The position numbers were made by a program, and so were the translations under genes. Below the pieces are notes generated by a model. The model saw nothing but the letters and a program-made list of their open reading frames with translations. It did no database searches and was not told where the DNA came from. Of a DNA stretch of 64,000 nucleotides, positions 51,051 through 58,990 are shown piece by piece. Numbering within the stretch: the first letter of the stretch is position 1; every line of letters begins with the position of its first letter. Source of the stretch: Kiritimatiellia bacterium (GTDB lineage Bacteria; Verrucomicrobiota; Kiritimatiellia; RFP12; UBA1067); NCBI GenBank assembly GCA_017514235.1, contig JAFWKK010000037.1, forward strand, positions 1-64,000. Direction: 5' to 3'.

Positions 51051-52343
51051 ATGACAATCAATAGAAGAGATTTTCTGGGCGCAGGACTTGCGGCAGGTGC
51101 TTCGGTGCTGTCTGGACGTTGTGACGATTTAGAGATGCGACCAGACTTTCGTCTTGTCGGCAAGAAGTGGGCAGGGTGGTCGAAAGGCCATTTCCAGATT
51201 CATTCGATCTACACCGGCGTTGGCGAATCGCTATACCTGATATTCCCCGACGGCACCTCGGCACTCGTCGACTGCGGCGATTGGCCTGCCGTAAAGCGCG
51301 GCAAGCTGGCCGTGCCGGTGCTTCCGAACTCCGACACCCATGCCGGAGAATGGATAGCACGCTATATCGAACGCGTCAACCCGATACAGCCTGAAGTTGG
51401 CTACATGATCGTATCCCACTTCCACTCCGATCACACTGGAATAGAGAGCTGGGCAAAGCCTAAGCCGCCGGACTTTCCAGACAATGGAGGATGTGCTCGC
51501 AGCGGCTTCGCGCTGGTTGCGGAAAAAGTGAAATTCCGCCGAGCCATCGATCGCGGCTGGCCCGATTACAACCAGCCGCTCGTCATCGATAAGGATGGTG
51601 CGGAAGAGCTGGCGCACATGAAGAAGGTGTATGCATGGCTGCAGAAAAGAGATGGGCTGCACATCGAGCGAATCAGGCTCGGAGCGACGGACCAGATCGT
51701 TCCTCTGCATGATCGAAAGTCGTACCCGGATTTCGAGGTGAAGAACATATGCGGGAACGGACTCGTCTTCCGAACGGACGGCACAGTTGACGACTCTCTT
51801 TACCTGCGCTACAAGAACACCGGCCGCAAGAGCGAAAACGCAATGTCAATGGGGCACATCTTTCGCTATGGGGCTTTCAGTTTCTTTACGGCAGGTGATT
51901 TTTCCGACTACCTCAAGAATGATGACGGAACGGTTTGCGCCATAGAAGACGTGCTGAGCGAAGCAGTTGGAAAGGTTCAGGTGGCGAAAGTCAACCATCA
52001 CGGCCATTGGTCGATGCCCAAGAAGCTGGTCGGCACTCTTCAGGCTCGTGTATGGCTTGTGTGCGTATGGGATCAGCTGCATATTCTCTCTCCGGTCGCA
52101 GAAGTCCTCGCTGATCGCGACATTTATTCCGGAAAACGGATGATCTGCCCGAGCGTGTTCACTGCAGAGCGTCGTGCCGAAGACAAAGGCAAGCCATGGA
52201 CGAAAGACGTGCCGAAGGCCCTTTATGAGGGTAGCCACATGATTTTTGATGTGCCACCTGGAGGATCGACGTATACCATGTCCGTCATTCCGGCAAAAGA
52301 TGAATCCATGACGGTCAGCGCTGTATTTGGATTCAGGAGCTGA
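51051..52343 (+). CDS. Tat-exported metallo-beta-lactamase-fold hydrolase
   Basis: 430 aa. Tat signal MTINRRDFLGAGLAAGASVL. Zinc-binding motif HFHSDH at about 122-127, followed by TAGDFSDY at about 281 and KVNHHGHW at about 312, the order seen in the ComEC/Rec2-like group of MBL-fold hydrolases. The SLYLIFPDGTSALVDCGDW strand is typical of the fold's start. Substrate not predictable. Last gene of the exported-hydrolase run. The 212 nt after it carry only the promoter of the ribosomal operon. Confidence 0.86.
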   Translation: MTINRRDFLGAGLAAGASVLSGRCDDLEMRPDFRLVGKKWAGWSKGHFQIHSIYTGVGESLYLIFPDGTSALVDCGDWPAVKRGKLAVPVLPNSDTHAGEWIARYIERVNPIQPEVGYMIVSHFHSDHTGIESWAKPKPPDFPDNGGCARSGFALVAEKVKFRRAIDRGWPDYNQPLVIDKDGAEELAHMKKVYAWLQKRDGLHIERIRLGATDQIVPLHDRKSYPDFEVKNICGNGLVFRTDGTVDDSLYLRYKNTGRKSENAMSMGHIFRYGAFSFFTAGDFSDYLKNDDGTVCAIEDVLSEAVGKVQVAKVNHHGHWSMPKKLVGTLQARVWLVCVWDQLHILSPVAEVLADRDIYSGKRMICPSVFTAERRAEDKGKPWTKDVPKALYEGSHMIFDVPPGGSTYTMSVIPAKDESMTVSAVFGFRS

Positions 52344-52452
52344 TGTCGCATAGTCAATGAAATCTTGATTAAGAAAGCTTTGCGAACTCGATGCATGTTT
52401 TGGCAAGCAAATGAGGGAAGTCGGGTGCCGCCCGCTATGGTGCCGTGCAGCA

Positions 52453-52482
52453 TTGACTTTCGGGTGCGCATTTTGATATACT
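52453..52482 (+). promoter_or_regulatory. Sigma-70-type promoter of the ribosomal operon
   Basis: TTGACT at 52453-52458 and TATACT at 52477-52482, 18-nt spacer. The start codon of rplY is 73 nt downstream of the -10. The leader has GCGAGAG repeated twice and might fold weakly. Confidence 0.75.
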
Positions 52483-52555
52483 AACAAAGTTTTATCCGCG
52501 AGAGTGTAGCGCGAGTGCGCGAGAGTATTGCGGGAAATTACCAGAAAAGGCAAGA

Positions 52556-53239
52556 ATGGATCAGATTAGGATCAAGGCGGAGGCGCGTGCGGAGCAAGGC
52601 ACGGCTGCTGTCCGTCGGTTGCGCCGTGCGGGAATGATTCCCGGCTCGGTGATGAAGATGAAGAAGGGGGGCACGGAACTCATAAAGTGCCCTGCCCATG
52701 ACTTCATGATGGCTATGCGCGGCAGGACTGGCAAGCAGCTCCTCGTCACGCTGGACATGGGTGGCAGGGAGGTTTCGGCCCTGTTGCGCGAGCTCCAGAA
52801 CGACGTTCTGGCCGGTACGCCGATACATGTCGACTTCAGCGAGGTCTCGCTGTCGGAGAAGGTGCGCGTTACGGTTCCGCTGAATCTCGTCGGCGAGCCT
52901 ACGGGCGTGAAGCTCGGAGGCGGCGTCCTCGAGCAGGTTCTGCGCACGGTCGACGTCGAGTGCCTGCCCATGGACATAGTCGAGAAGTTCGACGTTGATG
53001 TTACGGCGCTTGGCCTGGACCAGACGATGTTCGTCCGTGACCTGAAGCTCGGCGACAAGTTCACGGTCGTCACCCGCGGCGAGTTCGCCGTGGCGGTGGT
53101 CAAGGCGCCTGACGACGCGCCTGCTGCCGCGGGCGGTGCGGCGGAGCCTGCTGCCGCGGCGGCCCCCGAGGTGATCAAGAAGGGGAAGGAAGAGGAGCCG
53201 GCGTCGGGTGACGCCAAGAAGAAGGAGGAGAAGAAGTGA
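52556..53239 (+). CDS. rplY: 50S ribosomal protein L25 (CTC family)
   Basis: 227 aa, the long CTC-type L25 with N-terminal 5S rRNA-binding barrel (IKAEARAEQGTAAVRRLRRA, IPGSVMK) and the C-terminal TL5-like domain (VRVTVPLNLVGEPTGVKLGG, VDVECLPMDIVEKFDVDV). A charged, Ala-rich tail (about 180-227) ends in Lys/Glu repeats. AAAGG precedes the ATG. The stop overlaps the start of the next gene. In many bacteria pth lies between rplY and rpsF; here it is absent. Confidence 0.93.
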   Translation: MDQIRIKAEARAEQGTAAVRRLRRAGMIPGSVMKMKKGGTELIKCPAHDFMMAMRGRTGKQLLVTLDMGGREVSALLRELQNDVLAGTPIHVDFSEVSLSEKVRVTVPLNLVGEPTGVKLGGGVLEQVLRTVDVECLPMDIVEKFDVDVTALGLDQTMFVRDLKLGDKFTVVTRGEFAVAVVKAPDDAPAAAGGAAEPAAAAAPEVIKKGKEEEPASGDAKKKEEKK

Positions 53240-53646
53240 TGAAGAAATACGACGCCCTCTACATCTTCGTCGGAATCAACAAGGACGATGCGCTCGAGGC
53301 GAGCCTCGAGAAGGCGCTGGCGGAAGTGACGCGTCTCGGCGGCAACATCCTGGAGAAGGTCTCTCTCGGAAAGCGCGGGTTTTCCCGTCCGATGCGCAAG
53401 CGCGAGAACGGGGTCTACGTGAAGGTCCGCTTCGAGTTCGATCCTCTTCTCGTGGGAGACCTCGTGAAGCGCTACCGGCTCGTCGAAGACGTGTTCCGCG
53501 TGCAGATACTCGCCGTCGACGAGCGCCGCGAGTCGAAGATTGCCCAAGAGCGCGCAGAGCGCGCCGAAGAGCAGTCCAGGCGCGATGCCGCCGCAGCGGC
53601 AGCCCTTGCCGCGAAGACGGTGGAGGCTGACGAGGTCGAGGCATAG
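53239..53646 (+). CDS. rpsF: 30S ribosomal protein S6
   Basis: 135 aa. The ATG at 53239 overlaps the rplY stop and has GGAGGAG 8 nt upstream; the GTG at 53236 is less well placed. MKKYDALYIFVGINKDDALE ... VTRLGGNILEKVSLGKRGFS ... YVKVRFEFDPLLVGDLVKRY ... EDVFRVQIL is the S6 fold that binds S18 on the platform. The C-terminus has an Ala/Glu/Arg-rich extension. Confidence 0.93.
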   Translation: MKKYDALYIFVGINKDDALEASLEKALAEVTRLGGNILEKVSLGKRGFSRPMRKRENGVYVKVRFEFDPLLVGDLVKRYRLVEDVFRVQILAVDERRESKIAQERAERAEEQSRRDAAAAAALAAKTVEADEVEA

Positions 53647-53663
53647 GAAGGCGAGGTGCCGAC

Positions 53664-54077
53664 ATGGCGTCTTTCAACAAGGTGATCCTGATGGGCAACC
53701 TGACGCGCGACCCCGACGTCCGCGCGACAGGGCCGAGCGGCATGCGCGTCGCCCGGCTTGGCCTGGCGATCAACGAGCGCCGCCGCGATCGCAGCGGTCA
53801 GATGCAGGACTTTCCGGTGTTCATCGACGTGGACGCGTGGGATCGGCTGGCTGAGCTTTGCGGCCAGTATCTCACGAAGGGCAGTTCAGTGCTCGTCGAA
53901 GGGCGGCTTCAGATGGACACGTGGGAAAAGGACGGCGTCCGGCACCAGAAGCTCAAGGTCCGCGCTTCGACCGTCAAGTTCCTGCCGAAGGGAGAGCGCG
54001 CAGCTGGCGCGCCCATCCGCCCGGCGGGTCCGGTCGCGGCCGTGCCTGAAGGCGAGTCCGACGACATACCGTTCTAA
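53664..54077 (+). CDS. ssb: Single-stranded DNA-binding protein
   Basis: 137 aa. OB-fold (FNKVILMGNLTRDPDVR, FPVFIDVDAWDRLAELCGQY, GSSVLVEGRLQMDTWEKDG) and a short Pro/Ala linker ending in the acidic tip DDIPF that recruits partner proteins. It lies between rpsF and rpsR, its usual place. Confidence 0.95.
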   Translation: MASFNKVILMGNLTRDPDVRATGPSGMRVARLGLAINERRRDRSGQMQDFPVFIDVDAWDRLAELCGQYLTKGSSVLVEGRLQMDTWEKDGVRHQKLKVRASTVKFLPKGERAAGAPIRPAGPVAAVPEGESDDIPF

Positions 54078-54108
54078 ATCAACTTAAACACACTCAAGGA
54101 ATCGAACA

Positions 54109-54339
54109 ATGGTCTTCAAGAAATCAAACAGCTCGGCCGGCGAGGAGTTCGCCGCGAGGAAGCGTCCGCCGCTCCGGCCCACCGACCAGATCGACGTCAA
54201 CGACATCGAGACGCTCAAGTATTATGTCACGGATTACGGGAAGATCCTGCCCGCGCGCATCACCGGCGTCACCAGCGCCCAGCAGCGCCAGATCCGTCAG
54301 GGCGTCAAGCGCGCCCGCAACATGGGCCTCATGGCCTGA
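54109..54339 (+). CDS. rpsR: 30S ribosomal protein S18
   Basis: 76 aa. RPPLRPTDQIDVNDIETLKY, then ITGVTSAQQRQIRQGVKRAR and NMGLMA, typical of S18, which pairs with S6 in the small subunit. AAGGA precedes the ATG. No CxxC zinc motif is present. Confidence 0.95.
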   Translation: MVFKKSNSSAGEEFAARKRPPLRPTDQIDVNDIETLKYYVTDYGKILPARITGVTSAQQRQIRQGVKRARNMGLMA

Positions 54340-54354
54340 GGAAGGAGCGTTGCA

Positions 54355-54822
54355 ATGCATATCGAAGTGATGCTCATGGATGACGTGAAGAAGCTCGGCA
54401 AGTCCGGACAGATCGTCAAGGTCGCGCCCGGCTATGCCCGCAACTTCCTCTTCCCGAAGGGCCTTGCCTCTCTCGCTACGGAAGCCGCCAAGCGCAAGCT
54501 GAAGAAGCTTGAGGCTGAGCGCGCCGCGCGTGCCGCAGAGGAGAAGAAGGCTGCGCTGGAGATCGCCAGGAAGCTTGAGAAGCTCGAGATCACCGTATCC
54601 GCCCCGACGACGGACGGCAAGAAGCTCTACGGCGCGGTCAGCGTCAGCGACATCCTCGCCGCCATCGAGGCGAACCGCGGCATCAAGGTCGAGCGCCGTC
54701 AGCTGGAGCTTGACGACGCCCTTAGGGAGGTCGGCGTCTATGAGCCGGCCATCGACTTCGGCCACGGCGTCAAGGTCAAGTTCAAGATCACGATCCTCGA
54801 CGAGTCCGCTCCGCAGGAGTAA
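54355..54822 (+). CDS. rplI: 50S ribosomal protein L9
   Basis: 155 aa. The N-terminal rRNA-binding domain contains IEVMLMDDVKKLGKSGQIVK and PGYARNFLFPKGLA. A long connecting helix follows (RKLKKLEAERAARAAEEKKA), then the C-terminal domain (GKKLYGAVSVSDILAAI). AAGGAG precedes the ATG. Last gene of the operon. Confidence 0.95.
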   Translation: MHIEVMLMDDVKKLGKSGQIVKVAPGYARNFLFPKGLASLATEAAKRKLKKLEAERAARAAEEKKAALEIARKLEKLEITVSAPTTDGKKLYGAVSVSDILAAIEANRGIKVERRQLELDDALREVGVYEPAIDFGHGVKVKFKITILDESAPQE

Positions 54823-54851
54823 GGAGCCGTCTCGCGGATTCGGTCCGACAA

Positions 54852-54892
54852 GCAGGGCGCCGCATTCTTGCGGCGCCCTGCCTGTTTCTTTA
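54852..54892 (+). terminator. Rho-independent terminator after rplI
   Basis: Perfect 12-bp stem GCAGGGCGCCGC / GCGGCGCCCTGC (54852-54863 with 54870-54881), loop ATTCTT, then a T-rich run (CTGTTTCTTT). It lies 30 nt after the rplI stop. Confidence 0.92.
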
Positions 54893-54970
54893 CGGTGGCG
54901 AAGCAGGGCCTGGCACCAGACGACTTGCGGCGCATAGCGCCGACGGAGGGAGGGGCCGCAGCCTGATGAT

Positions 54971-55216
54971 GTGTTTGACGCGGAGCTGGCGCGCTTGGCG
55001 GCGCTAAGTAAGGGGAACCGCGACTGGGAGAACGAGTGCGTCACGGAGATCAACCGTGTGCCCGCGCGCGCGGACGGCTTTCCGCTCGCTCGCGCCGAGA
55101 ACGCGCTTACGATGGATGAACCCCAGACGCCATATGTGAAGTCGCTTGAAGATTCGCTCATGATCGGCATCTCGGATTTCCGTGATAAGGGTGTTCCGTG
55201 CGCCTGCTTGACATAA
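54971..55216 (+). pseudogene. Beta-galactosidase (GH2) N-terminal remnant
   Basis: The 81-codon frame contains DWENECVTEINRVPARADGF, then a polar stretch and TPYVKSL. This matches the very start of LacZ-type GH2 beta-galactosidases (DWENPxVTxINRxPxRA ... SPYVxSLNG). After YVKSL the similarity stops and the frame ends within 22 codons, so only about 60 residues of an enzyme normally near 1000 residues survive. It lies between the ribosomal terminator and the next promoter; the promoter's -35 even overlaps the end of the frame. Not expected to be functional. Confidence 0.6.
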
Positions 55217-55236
55217 TTCTGCTTATTCTGTATAAT
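55208..55236 (+). promoter_or_regulatory. Consensus sigma-70 promoter
   Basis: TTGACA at 55208-55213, 17-nt spacer, TATAAT at 55231-55236: both hexamers perfect. It reads into the gene at 55294 with a leader of about 50 nt. Confidence 0.88.
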
Positions 55237-55293
55237 GCGCGGCGTCTTGAAAGCCAAATCAGGTTCTCGGAATAAAAGATAAGAACAGATATC

Positions 55294-57663
55294 ATGAAAA
55301 ACTTGTATCGTTCAGCGTTTTGTTTTGCGGGTACGTTTGCGGCTTCCATGCTTTGCGGGGGTGTTGCGGTGGCTGCGTCACAAGAGCGGGCGGCGGTGGT
55401 GTACAGTGGCTACAGCGGCGGTTCGGCGGCCACCGAGTTTGACGCACATCTGAAAAAGGTCGGGTTGGCGTTCGACAAATACGAGAACGTCCGTCTGCCG
55501 GAACTGACGGAGAAGCTTGGCGCATATCGCCTCGTCATTGCGGCATTGCTGGCAAACTACACGAAGACAGTGAAGATGGAATCATTTGCGGCGGTGTGGC
55601 GCGAATGGCTTGCGAGCGGCGGAATACTTGTCGTGACGGATGCGAACTACGCAAGTGTCTTGGATGACTGGGTGGCGGCGTTCGGTCCGGGGTTTGAATG
55701 TGGATGCGCGCTCTGCTCGGCTCACACGAAGCCGTCGGACGCTACACGGACAATGACCATACATCCTGACCCGCTTCTTTTCTGCCCGAGGCCCCTTGGG
55801 CGGCTGTTTCAGAAAAACTACGGGCAGTGGGCGCATCTGACGAAGCTCGGCGCGGACTGGCGCACTCCAATCGTCTGCGTGGACGGTGCGGCGCTTTTCG
55901 CCTATCGTCGCGTGGGGAATGGCATGGTTGTCCTTACGTCCGCAGCATCCCTGCGAAAGGGTCCAATCGCGTCCGCGCTCCTTGAGAACATCGTGACTGA
56001 CAGCCGTTTGCGTGAAAGGGGGATTGCGATTGAATCCTTCGAGCCACACCTGTCGGGCGGCAATTCGGCAGAGCGCATCAGCAGGCTTCGATTGAAAGTT
56101 TCGCCGGAGTGTGGGCAGAAGGTGGCGGCGACGCTCGTAGCGAGGAACGACCGAGCGAAGGGAACGGTTGAGGCGTTGGGAATGGACGAGGCGGTTGTGC
56201 CGGCGAACGGCGAGGTGGTGCTGTCGCCATCATGCGCACTCGTGCGGAGCGGCACGGTGGCGTCGCAGTTGAAGGTGACAGTTGACGGGCGCACAATTCT
56301 CTCTTGCGAGTGGGATGAGACTTCGCCGGAGACGATTGCGCTTTGCCTGAAGCGGAAACACTTCTACCCTGGCGACAACGTTTCGCCACATGTTGCGATA
56401 GCTCCTACTGCGGAAGGACGCGACAAACTGACGGGGATAGCGTGGCGTATTGACAGTGGCGAATGGAACGAGCGCGAGGCGAAGGACGGCGCATGGACGA
56501 TTCCGGCGACGTCGCTTCCAGTTGGCAAGCATGTGCTTCAAGCGAGGCTGGTCTATCGTCCGGGATTTTTGTCGGCAATGGATGCAAAGAAACGCAGCCT
56601 ATTCGATTGGGGCGAGTCCGTCGAGGCGGAGTTCTTCACTCACCCGGAGCCGAAGTACAGGATGCGCGGCGACCATGTGCTGCTTGAGAACGGAAAGCCG
56701 TTCTTCCCGCTTGGATTCTATCAGGTCGCTTGGAATATCCCGGCAGAAGATTGCCTCCGCATGGTGCGGAACATTGCTGCATGGGGCTACAATACGGTCC
56801 ATGTGTCGTGCAAGGGCAGCAGTCACGGCGCAGTCCTTGACGAGTGCGCACGGCTTGGCGTGAGGGTGATCACGGAGTTTGCAGGCGATCCTGGGCCGGT
56901 GATCGAGAAGTACAAGGACAAGCCGGCGGTGATGGGGTGGAATCCAGGCGACGAGCCCGCGCACAATGGCATCACGCCTGAACAGATGTTTGCGCGGTAC
57001 GACCGCTTCAAGCAGCTCGACCCAGACCATCTTGCGTACACGGTGATCTGCAAGCCGAGCCAATACAAGCGCTACGCCGCAGGCACTGACGTGCTCGCGC
57101 CGGACCTGTATCCCGTGCCGCGCCACTTCATCGGCGACGTGTATCGCTGCTCCAGGCAGGCGAAGGTGGAGGCGACCTGCGTTGACACCGCTTTGTGGGC
57201 GGTTTGTCAGTCGTTCGGCGGACAGAAATACGACAAGAGCGGGGATTGGCCGCGTTGTCCCGATGCACGTGAGTTTCGTGCGATGAGTTACCTCGCCTTG
57301 ATGGGCGGCGTGAAAGGAATCATCTACTACACGTATTTCGATCTCAGTTTCGACATCCTCAAGGAACCCGACCTGCTGGAGGCGGTGAAGACGTTTCCGA
57401 CCGAACTGCAAGGGCTGATGCCGTTTCTGCTGGACGGCAAGGGTGAGCATCTGGCGGAGAACGCCGACGGCGTCTATGCGACGGCGTGGACGCTCGGCGC
57501 GGAACGTCGGCTTGTGGCGGTGAATGTGCGCGACAAGGAGGCGAAGGTTTCGCTTCCGTTTGCGGGCGGGCAGGTCCTTCACGGAACGCCGCGAGATCTG
57601 CGGACGGAGGATGGCCGCGTCTGTTTCACGATTCTGCCGCTTGAGCGGGTCGTGTTGAAATAA
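55294..57663 (+). CDS. Exported glycoside hydrolase-like protein (789 aa)
   Basis: Signal peptide ending about GGVAVAAS. Residues about 35-215 form a class I amidotransferase/ThuA-like alpha/beta domain (AAVVYSGYSGG, YRLVIAALLANYTK, WLASGGILVVTDANY). A beta-sandwich follows at about 235-445. A TIM-barrel domain begins near 461 (HVLLENGKPFFPLGFYQVAW), with WGYNTVHVSCKGS, GWNPGDEPAHN at about 547-557 (a likely acid/base glutamate) and GVKGIIYYTYFD. A short beta domain closes it. The plan resembles GH2/GH42-related enzymes. Polysaccharide substrate unknown; the GH28 gene downstream suggests plant or mucin glycans. First gene behind a consensus promoter. Confidence 0.78.
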   Translation: MKNLYRSAFCFAGTFAASMLCGGVAVAASQERAAVVYSGYSGGSAATEFDAHLKKVGLAFDKYENVRLPELTEKLGAYRLVIAALLANYTKTVKMESFAAVWREWLASGGILVVTDANYASVLDDWVAAFGPGFECGCALCSAHTKPSDATRTMTIHPDPLLFCPRPLGRLFQKNYGQWAHLTKLGADWRTPIVCVDGAALFAYRRVGNGMVVLTSAASLRKGPIASALLENIVTDSRLRERGIAIESFEPHLSGGNSAERISRLRLKVSPECGQKVAATLVARNDRAKGTVEALGMDEAVVPANGEVVLSPSCALVRSGTVASQLKVTVDGRTILSCEWDETSPETIALCLKRKHFYPGDNVSPHVAIAPTAEGRDKLTGIAWRIDSGEWNEREAKDGAWTIPATSLPVGKHVLQARLVYRPGFLSAMDAKKRSLFDWGESVEAEFFTHPEPKYRMRGDHVLLENGKPFFPLGFYQVAWNIPAEDCLRMVRNIAAWGYNTVHVSCKGSSHGAVLDECARLGVRVITEFAGDPGPVIEKYKDKPAVMGWNPGDEPAHNGITPEQMFARYDRFKQLDPDHLAYTVICKPSQYKRYAAGTDVLAPDLYPVPRHFIGDVYRCSRQAKVEATCVDTALWAVCQSFGGQKYDKSGDWPRCPDAREFRAMSYLALMGGVKGIIYYTYFDLSFDILKEPDLLEAVKTFPTELQGLMPFLLDGKGEHLAENADGVYATAWTLGAERRLVAVNVRDKEAKVSLPFAGGQVLHGTPRDLRTEDGRVCFTILPLERVVLK

Positions 57664-57709
57664 AATGCTTTTCTGTAAAGGAATGAATTGTACTAAGGAG
57701 TAAAAGAAA

Positions 57710-58909
57710 ATGAAAAAACTACTGATAGTGCTGTGCGTAGTCGCGCTGGCTGGCATGGCCGTTGCGGAGCCGCCGCAGGAAATGGCATGGGAAACGGCGG
57801 CTATCCAGGCGCAGATCGATGCCGCTGCGGCGAAAGGCGGCGGACGCGTTACGGTAAAGAAAGGCATACATCCCTGCCGGACGCTGCGGTTGAAAAGCGG
57901 CGTGGAACTGCATCTTGAAGAAGGGGCGGTGCTGAAAGGCGGATCTGCGAGCGACGACTATGACGACGTGATTCCGCTTGAGATGGTTTACCGCTACGGC
58001 GATACGAATTCCACGCCGACCGTTACCAGGAAGGCGTTTATTGTTGCCGAAGATGCTTCGGACATTGCCATCACAGGGAAGGGGATGATTGAAATCAACG
58101 GCCCTTCGTTCTTCGACAAGAATACTAGGCTTTGGAAGTTTTTCTGGGACAAGCCGCCATGTCCGCGTCCTCGAATGGTTGTCATGTACCGATGCCGAGG
58201 CGTGAGAATTGAATGTGTTACATTCAAGGACTGTCCGCTCTGGGCGATGTGGCTCAGACTCTGCGAGGATGTCGCCGTGTCGCACGTCCGTATCGAGGCT
58301 GAACAGAAGATGATCAACTCGGACGGCATAGACTTCGATGGTTGCCGCCATGTGCGGGTGGGGGATTCGTTCTTCAAGACGGGCGACGACTGCGTGGTGC
58401 TGCGCGCGATCCGTGACGAGCGGCGGAAAGACGTGCCGGTCGTGACGGAGGATGTGATTGTGTCCAATTGCGTGTTCGATACGTTCTGCCAGGGCGTGCG
58501 CATCGGGTGTCCGTCGGATGACACGGTGCGCAATGCCGTGTTCAGGAACATCGAGTTCTCCGGCGCAAACGCCATTGGCTCGCAGCAGCCGCGCCATTAC
58601 CTGGCGAGCGGCGACAACGGCTACCTCAAGACAGAGAACATCCTCTTTGAGAACTGGAATATCGAAAGTTATGGACGTCCGCTGGCGATTTTCGTGGATG
58701 ACGGCATCAAGTTGAGGGACTTTGGCCACATGACGTTCAGGAACTTCACCGTCAAGAGCGACTTTCCGTTCCTCGTGCGAGGCAACGCGCAGTCGTCCGT
58801 CTGTGGCATGACGTTCGAGAACATCAAGGGCGTAATCCGTGGCAGACCGTTCGACATGGCGTACGCGACCGACGTATCCTTTGGGCAGATCGAAATAGGC
58901 GTCAAGTAA
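57710..58909 (+). CDS. Exported GH28 family (polygalacturonase-like) enzyme
   Basis: 399 aa. Signal peptide MKKLLIVLCVVALAGMAVA with AAGGAG upstream. Right-handed beta-helix of GH28: GGGRVTVKKGIHPCRTLRLK, SGVELHLEEGAVLKG, then NSDGIDFDG at about 202-210 and TGDDC at about 223-227, which hold the catalytic aspartates. The GHG histidine motif is not present (CQGVRIG stands there) and no clear RIK motif follows, so this may act on something other than homogalacturonan or have altered chemistry. It lies 46 nt after the glycosidase-like gene; probably the same transcript. Confidence 0.86.
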   Translation: MKKLLIVLCVVALAGMAVAEPPQEMAWETAAIQAQIDAAAAKGGGRVTVKKGIHPCRTLRLKSGVELHLEEGAVLKGGSASDDYDDVIPLEMVYRYGDTNSTPTVTRKAFIVAEDASDIAITGKGMIEINGPSFFDKNTRLWKFFWDKPPCPRPRMVVMYRCRGVRIECVTFKDCPLWAMWLRLCEDVAVSHVRIEAEQKMINSDGIDFDGCRHVRVGDSFFKTGDDCVVLRAIRDERRKDVPVVTEDVIVSNCVFDTFCQGVRIGCPSDDTVRNAVFRNIEFSGANAIGSQQPRHYLASGDNGYLKTENILFENWNIESYGRPLAIFVDDGIKLRDFGHMTFRNFTVKSDFPFLVRGNAQSSVCGMTFENIKGVIRGRPFDMAYATDVSFGQIEIGVK

Positions 58910-58990
58910 GTCCCTTGTTGAGAAGAACTTACATTGCTCAACCACTTGATGATAAAGACACTCAACCTCTGAATAAGGAGAACAAAGAAA

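Noticed and set aside
54823-54970. Additional small gene or RNA after rplI
   Set aside because: Apart from the terminator I see only GC-rich sequence without a conserved frame or RNA-like structure.
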